Made by a program: the position numbers and the translations under genes
Notes under the pieces: model-generated
Database searches by the model: none
The model's input: the letters and a program-made list of their open reading frames with translations, nothing else
Told to the model about the DNA's origin: nothing
Assembly: GCA_009733775.1 (NCBI GenBank)
Contig: WOGZ01000234.1
Span: forward strand, 1 to 53,308
From: Alectoria sarmentosa
Lineage: Eukaryota; Ascomycota; Lecanoromycetes; Lecanorales; Parmeliaceae
Length of the DNA: 53,308 nucleotides
Direction of reading: 5' to 3'
In this document: positions 46,127 to 53,308 of the stretch, piece by piece
How the letters are laid out: each line of letters starts with the position of its first letter
Position numbering within the stretch: the stretch's first letter is position 1

Positions 46127-49100
46127 TATTAATATTCTTTAAAAATATTAATTAATAATGTTTATTATAATAATATTAAATGTTGATATTAATAAAGAAA
46201 ATATCGATTTTTATTAAAATTCGAATATATAAAAAATTTAACGCGTTGATGATATTAAATAAAGTTAAAATTATATTCGAAATAAAATTATATACTATTT
46301 TATTAAACGTTTTTTTTAATAATTATAAATACGAAATCTTTAAACGTTAAAAAATAATTTATTAAAATTCTAAAAGAAATTTGCAATTTTTATTGAAAAT
46401 AATTATTTTAAAATTTCTTTAATTTAATAATTTAATGTAATTGATTAATGCTTTAATTTATTAAGTAAATTATATTTTAAATAATTTTTTCTAAAATATC
46501 GATAATTCGTTTAATAAATTTATTAATAATTAATAAAATCGTATTATAAACATTTTTTTCAAAAATCGATAATGTGAAAATAAAATCAAAAATTAACGTG
46601 TAAAATAACATAAAAAAGAATTTTATTAAAAAAAGTTTTTTACAAAATTAATAAAATTTTATTTAAAAAATATAATAATTTAAATAATAAAAAGCTAATT
46701 TTCGTAATTAATTAGAAAGATTTCGAATATATTAAAGTGTTAATATAATTTTATAACATTTTTAAAATTTCGAATAATCGTTTTTATATGTTAAATGCAT
46801 TTTTTTTTTTAATAATAAAAAAATGCAAAATCGTTAATAATTTATAATTTTATTAATATAACAAATTAAATCGATTTAAAAAAAAATCGAAACGAATTCG
46901 AACTTTTTAATAACAAACTAAGAATTTTTTTCGAAAAGTTTTTCAACTTCGAAAAAGTTTTTGAAATTTTTTTCGAAAATAAATTCGATTTTAATAAATT
47001 AAAAAAATATTTTAAATTTAAAATTTTTACTTATTTACGAATAGAGAAAAATATAATAACATTTTTATTAAATTTTTGTTTTCATTAATTTAACGTTATA
47101 GATATAAATATCATAAATTATTTTTATATTTTTTAATTAAACGATATTGAAAATTATTAAATATTTTAATAAACGTGTAAGCGAATAAAACGTTTAATTT
47201 CGAATATTATAGAATAAAGCATTTTTGTTTTTAATTAACTTTTATTAAACGAAATAATGCGTTTTTAATTAATTTTTTTTTAAATTTATATTTAGTTTTT
47301 AAATTGAATTAACGAAAAAATTAAAGAAATTTCATAAATTTTACTTTTATTTTCATAAATAATATAATAAAAACGATGAAATTTTACTTTATAATATTAA
47401 AAATAATTAAATAATTGATTTAAATTATTATGAAATACTTTAAAAACTTTATTATATATTAATTTATTTTGAAAACTTATACGAATTCAATGATTTTAAA
47501 TTTTATTAATTAATAATTTCTTTCGACGAAAATCAAAAGTTTTAATAAAAAAATTAAGTTTTATATTTAACACGAAAGAATTATTTATCGTATTCGATTT
47601 TTTTATTATCTTTAATATAAAAAATTATAATATCGAATTCGAATTTTTATAAAAACATTAAAATTTATTTAAAAAATTTAAATAAAAAATAAAATGTATT
47701 AAAATACATATTTTAAAAAACGTTTTTTATAGTTTCTCGAAAAATGTTTATTTAATAAAAAATGTTTACGATAATGCAATGTTAAATAAATAAATCTTAT
47801 ATAAATTTCTTTTTATTAACGATTTTTTTAATAAAAAAATCTTTGAATTTTATAAAAATTTAATAAATTGAATATAAACATAAATATATTATTAAAAAAA
47901 AATTGAAATAATACTTTAAATCGTCGAGCGTTTATAAATATTAAAATAAATTAATAATTTTCAAATTTTTTTCGAAAATTATTAAATTAAACGAATTCAT
48001 TTTTTGATTAAAAAAGTTTACATTTAAAAAATTTAAAAATGTTTTTTTTTAATTTAAAAATATATTGAATTTAATAAATAAAATAAATAATCGACGAAGA
48101 TGAAATAAATGTTTAATTAAAAAAATTTAATTGTATATAATACTATCAACGTATATTTAAATGAAATCTTAAATTTTTCGAATTTTATTATTATTTTGTC
48201 TTTATACATAAAAAATTGAATTTATATTTTTTCATTATTAAAATCAAAAATGTTTTTTAATCACGATAATTAATTATAATTTATAAATATCGATATTTTA
48301 AATGAATTTTTCATTGATAAAAGAATAAAAATGTGTTTAATATTAAAATATGCGAGCATTTTCGCAATTTAATTATAATATTTTATTAAAATTTGACTTT
48401 CAAGACATCTTAATTATCTTATATTTCGAAATATTTAATTTCGTTACTATATATATTATTAATCTTAGAGATATATTAAATAATTAATTTATTTATATTG
48501 AATATATTTTAACACATTCGATTATAATAACATCGAATAAACGTTTTAAATCAAAAAATGATTTAATTTTCGAACATCGACAATCGAGTTTTCTTTTTTC
48601 TAATTAGAAAAATCTTTTCAAATAATGAAAATTAAATAATCAAAAAACATTAATTACAAAATTTATTTCAAACGATCTTGCTTATAAAATTAATTAAAAG
48701 TTTTATCAACGATTTTTTTATTACGTAATTTTAAAAGATAATATATATTTTTTTTTTCTCAATCGACTTTGCCAATCATTTTTCAACGAAAAAATCATTT
48801 TTTTTTAAACTATCGACGTATTTTTCGTTAATTCACAAAAAAAAAACATTCTTTTATAAAATTTATAAAAGATTTTTTAATAATATCATTTTTATAAATA
48901 ATTATTTCGTTTGATAATATTTTTTTCCTCGTTTCGAAAATTAAAATATCGATAAAATAATCAAATTACGTTAATAAATAAAGATATTAAATTTACGAAA
49001 TTGACAATTTTCAAAAAATTTATATTTGCGAAAAAAGAAATAATTATAATCGCGATTCCAAATATTTTTTTCAATTATTTAAATTTTTTCGATAAAATTA

Positions 49101-50909
49101 TAAAAATGTATTTCGAATTGAAATTCGCTTGAAAGTAATTATCATAATCGATTTTTATAATAATATTTAAATGAAACTTTCGTGAAATCTTTAATTGATA
49201 ATCAAAATTATTTTTAATCAAATATTTTATTATTTTATTATTTATTATATATATAAAAAAAATTAAATTTATTTAAATAAATAAATTCGAGTATATAATC
49301 ACGATCATCAAATTAAAAAAATGTAAACGTTTTAATTAATATAAGATTTTCATTATGAAACGATATTTCTCGTTATCGAAAGAGTTTGAATTTTTTTTCG
49401 AACGTATTATTCACGTTAACGAGCGATAATTATAATCGAAATTTTACAATTTTCAATATGAACTTTTTAATTAACAATATCGATAAAAGTTTCTTTTAAA
49501 TTAATAAAATCGTTTTTAACTAATATATTAACACGTAATCTATCGATCACGTGAATTTCTCGTCGAGTATTTATAAAAACTTCATTTTCAAACACATTAA
49601 TCTTTAAAAAATAACACGAAATCACGAATTTCTTTAACGTTTTATATTAAAAATTCCCACTTTCTCGAATTTTCAATAAAAAAGTTGTTTTGAAAATTTT
49701 GATTTCGAATAAAAAACTCGTTAAATCAAAATCGATCGATAAAAGTAATATTATAATTAATGTTAAAATATATATTATCATTTATATCGATTTTGATAAA
49801 TTTAACTTTTATTATAACATAATTAAAAATTTTAAAATCAAATCTTGATTCTTAATTCAATTTTAATAATTTTTTAAATATAAGTTATTGATTATCGAAA
49901 TTTGATACGCTATAAATTTTTGAAATTAACGAAATTGAAAACTTCATTATTATTAAAATCGTCGATTCAAATTAAAATTTCTATCGTTTTTTTGAAAATC
50001 CTCGAAATTGATTTATTAAAATTCTTAATGAAAATTATTATAAGCGATTTAACGTCGTCGAAATCAACGCATTTAATATTAATATAAATTATAATAATTA
50101 TTAAAATAAAAAGAATTGAGTAAATCGAAATTAACTTTAATTGTTTTTTGAAAATTCGCTAAATTAAATTGATTATACGTTTATTACGAATTTGAATAAA
50201 TATTTTAAGCGTTGAAAAAACAATAAAAAAATGTTTAAAATCGCCTCGTTATTCAAAAATTTATTAATCTTGAAACGATTAATACGATCGAGACTATAAA
50301 TAATTAAAGAAAAAATTTCGATATTCATTTATTTAAAATTGTTAAAACTAACTTTAACGATTTTTTTAAAAACGTGTTTTATTTTAATTGACTATTTAAC
50401 GATGAGTTTATTTTTAACTAAATTTCTTTTAATTTTAAAATCTAAATAAAGAATATAATAATAATCGTAAAAATTAAGAAATTTACGAATGCTCGCAACT
50501 CGATAACAATTTTTCAATAAACGTAAATTAATTAATTCTTCACGTTATCAATATTCGTATATCAAATTAAAATAAATTCTTTTGAATAATATTTAAATTA
50601 TTTCGCACGATTGTCAATTTTATAACGATAATAAAATCTCGAATTCATTTTACGAAAAGAATCAAATTTCGATAATACGTATTTTTCTCGATTATAAACA
50701 TTTCATCTTTTTTATAAAACTTATCGAAATGAAAATCGAAGAATTCGAGATCGACGATATTTTATTTATTATTATCGTTATCGTTATCATTTACTTCGCC
50801 GTCGATATTAAAAGAATTTATCGATTTTAAAGATTTTTGCTAATTAACGAAAAATTGAAAGTTTTAAACGATTATTTAAATAATTTAAATAATGAAATTA
50901 CGAAGTTTT
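46127..50909. other. A+T-rich DNA without recognised domains
   Basis: About 4.8 kb. The sequence has coding-like texture in places (for example a 61-codon open stretch at 49,902-50,087 and FAVDIKRIYRF near 50,795-50,830), but I could not match it securely to a transposon protein. It probably contains further RIP-degraded elements. Confidence 0.4.
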
Positions 50910-51254
50910 TGTTAAAATCAGCATAAAGTCATATTATATAAGTGTATTGAATAAGACAATTAAGTGAAAAGAAAGTATATACATAAAAAGAAAACATTTA
51001 TATAAAAATAAATATCTTTGTTAAGTCACGTTAAGCTTAATCGAATAATATCAAAAAAATGTGATGTTAAAGAGAAGTTAATTCTATTAAAAATGTAAAA
51101 TACGCTCGTAATATTATTCCCCTCTCTTAAAAAGCGATATTTCAACGTTATAAAAATCGAAGAAGTGTGTTTATGACTTGTTTTATGTTTTCGAAACATT
51201 TAATTAATAATCATTTTCAATTAAAGAAAATTGGCGACAACAGCGACAGTAACA
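50910..51254 (-). repeat. 3' LTR of element G
   Basis: In element orientation it begins TGTTACTGTCGCTGTTGTCG and ends CTGATTTTAACA (TG..CA). It keeps noticeably more G/C than its homolog at 29,376-29,710 (for example GCGACAACAGCGACAG on the + strand), so it suffered less RIP or arrived later. Confidence 0.8.
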
Positions 51255-53308
51255 TATCGTGAAAAATTTGTTCATAACATCGTCGATGTTATGATGTTTT
51301 ATCGTTTTAAACGTTTAAAAATGACGTAATTTAATGAAGAATTGACGTTATAATCGTCGTCGAAACATTTGAATGTTTAATGTCATTTAATATTTCATTT
51401 TTCGGGCGGAAAAAAAATCGTAAAAATCAAGCGATATGATTAAACGAAATTTTTTGAACCGAATCGAGTCGCAAGCGTTAAATCTTATTTGAAATTCATA
51501 TATGTTTTAAAGATGTCTTAAATAATCTTTTTTTATGAATTATTATATATATAATATTAAATGAAATTAATAATGATGATAACGAGATTTTAAGACGACG
51601 TTAAGAGACTTTAAAAGATGTTTATAATGTGAATAACGAAGGCCGCGTGTTCATTTGAACCTTAAATCAACACGTCGTCGTCGTCGACATCGATCGATTT
51701 TGTCATTAAAAAAATGACGTGAAGACGCACGCATAATAATCGAAAGTTGTATATAATCGTCGTCGTTTATTATAATAACGACGATTGTGAGAAAAAAAGA
51801 AAAAAGTGAAAAAGTGAATAATAAAATCTTTTTATAAATCAATCGTTAATTTATTCGAATAATGTCTAATCTTTTTATCTTGATTTGTTTGAATATTTTT
51901 TATGAAAGTCTTTTATTATGTTTTTTGCATTGTCGAATTCATCTTCGTCAATGTTATATTAATTGAAATCTTTATCGACGTTTTTTCACTTAATTTTATA
52001 TTTAAAACGATTTCATAATTTCTTTAAATTTAATATGTTTTTAATTACTCATTTTTTTTTATCTTTGACGATGATAATTTTAAGAGAAAGGTTTTTTTGA
52101 TTAGATCATGAATTGATAATAACGAAATTTAAGAGTTTAAAATGAAAAACGTTATAGATTTTTATGATTTTAAGTAATTTCAATTTGTAAAAAGAATCGA
52201 TAATGAATATAATTTTGAATAAGTCGAATATTTTATTGTTCAATTTTTTAAATAATTTATTTATAACGATGTTTTTATTATTAAAAAAGACGAGATCGTT
52301 TTTTTTAAACGTTATATCTTTTTTATAATAATTGATTTGTTCGATTATGACAAATTATGTTTTATTTAAATTGTCGCGTATGTAAATGAGAATATCTTGC
52401 ATGTGATTAATAATATTTTTTATTTTTGTAGCATTAAGACGTTTTCGAGTGATAGCGTAATTAATAATATTAAAATTAAAGTTTATATGAAAATGAAAAC
52501 CTTTATTTGCATAAAAAGGCGACACATCAATAAAAATTAAAACATTATTATTGTTCGCAAATTCGATTATAAATATTCATTTGATTTAATCGTTTTGCAT
52601 ATAATTATAATAGATACGTAAATAACGTTTTAAGTTTTAATTGCTTCGTTTCGTTTATTTATTTATTTTAAAATAAAAGATCGTAGATAATTTAACTTGA
52701 ATATCGAGTTTTTTATAAAAAGATTTTCATATTATAATAACAAATTATGAGTCTCGATCGAACATTATTGATGTTAATAATTCGTGTATACGAAAGACTT
52801 TTCTGATGAGCATTTCAATAATGTTTTTAATAAATGTGTCATTATTTTTCGTCGTGCATAATACGTAATAACGTTTTTTAATTAAACGATTCATTACGAT
52901 TTATATAACGTTATAATCTTTTAATAATAATAAATCGACGATGAAGTTTATAAAAATGTTTTATTAACGTTTTTGTGAAATTGAAAATGATTATAATAAA
53001 TCATATTCACGATGTTTGAGAGCTTTGATTTTTTTATAAATGTAATAATTGTTAATATATATAACGATTATTATTTTTATATTTTTTTAATAATATTTTC
53101 GTTTAAGTAATTTATATATATAAGCGATTTTTAAATAATTATATACAAGTTAATCGTGTATTTTTTAAATAATAATCGTGTATATAAATTTAAATATTTA
53201 TAAGCGATTTTTATAATAAAGAATATCGTTTATAATAACGCATTTATTGAGTATAATATTTTTTAATTTCTTTTTATCATTAATAATTATCTCGCGTATT
53301 TCGTTATA
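50910..53308 (-). mobile_element. Minus-strand Ty3/Gypsy chromovirus relic (element G), 3' part
   Basis: Read on the minus strand, sequence from the right window edge encodes an integrase C-terminal region (about 52,560-52,100: EFANNNN, NHMQDILIYIRDNL). It ends in a chromodomain-type tail at about 52,011-51,877 (RFKYKIK*KNVDKDFN*Y, the stops being Trp codons; then DEFDNAK, IIKDFHKKY). A 345-bp LTR follows at 50,910-51,254. The LTR is homologous to the 3' LTR of element D, so D and G are copies of one family. The element continues beyond the window. Confidence 0.85.

Noticed and set aside
50700..50930. Possible hAT transposase C-terminus (AVDIKRIYRF)
   Set aside because: The resemblance is a few residues in a decayed frame, and no BED finger or catalytic segments are found upstream.
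1..53308. Mitochondrial DNA insertion or rRNA genes as the source of A+T richness
   Set aside because: No mitochondrial gene or rRNA core motif is seen. The readable content is nuclear LTR-retrotransposon pol with C-to-T stops.

Overview
The window is a fragment of a filamentous ascomycete (Pezizomycotina) nuclear genome with a strongly bipartite composition. About 1-30,690 and 41,100-53,308 are extremely A+T-rich. Between them lies an ordinary, base-balanced gene island of about 10.4 kb. The fungal assignment rests on short introns (49-146 nt) with GT..AG ends and CTAAC/CTGAC-type branch sites, on the gene families (fungal CFEM protein, SHY1, CMS1, CENP-T), and on retrotransposon relics whose Gln/Trp codons have become TAA/TGA. 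That last pattern is the signature of repeat-induced point mutation (RIP, C-to-T on either strand). The species cannot be named from this sequence.

Gene island, left to right: MIX17 (twin CX9C mitochondrial intermembrane-space protein, +), a UBXN4/erasin-like UBX-domain protein (-), SHY1/SURF1 (cytochrome c oxidase assembly, +), the inner-kinetochore histone-fold protein CENP-T (-), the 90S pre-ribosome factor CMS1 (+) and a small secreted CFEM-domain protein (+). All six are multi-exon. I assembled each by hand from fragments in several frames, and each model closes in frame with recognisable family ends. UBX/SHY1 and CENP-T/CMS1 are divergent pairs with short shared promoters (150 and 214 bp). 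MIX17/UBX and SHY1/CENP-T are convergent. MIX17 and SHY1 both act in mitochondrial respiration; otherwise this is a neighbourhood of unrelated housekeeping genes with one cell-surface/secreted gene at its right edge.

The left A+T-rich block is a layered pile of RIP-degraded LTR retrotransposons. (1) A gag-like coding relic lies at about 0.7-2.9 kb and is followed by more decayed coding sequence. A 495-bp terminal-repeat element (TRIM) that is almost free of RIP is inserted in it at 3,433-3,927, with perfect 5-bp target duplications. (2) A Ty3/Gypsy chromodomain element runs from protease to chromodomain at about 5.8-9.9 kb. (3) A Ty1/Copia element with 136-bp LTRs occupies 10,316-17,370 and splits a second copy of the gag-like sequence. 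(4) A Ty3/Gypsy chromovirus has its reverse transcriptase interrupted at 18,701 by (5) another Ty3/Gypsy element (18.70-26.02 kb); it resumes at 26.02 kb and ends with its 3' LTR at 29,376-29,710. A RIP-mutated solo LTR of the TRIM family (30,424-30,567) sits just outside the gene island.

The right A+T-rich block holds a 193-bp tandem duplication with a palindrome, a tRNA-derived SINE-like relic, a 1,009-bp element with terminal inverted repeats enclosing a 22-bp minisatellite, and the 3' part of a minus-strand chromovirus whose LTR is homologous to that of element 4. Everything outside the island looks non-functional as protein-coding DNA. Its interest lies in the reconstructable order of insertions and in the few segments that escaped RIP.
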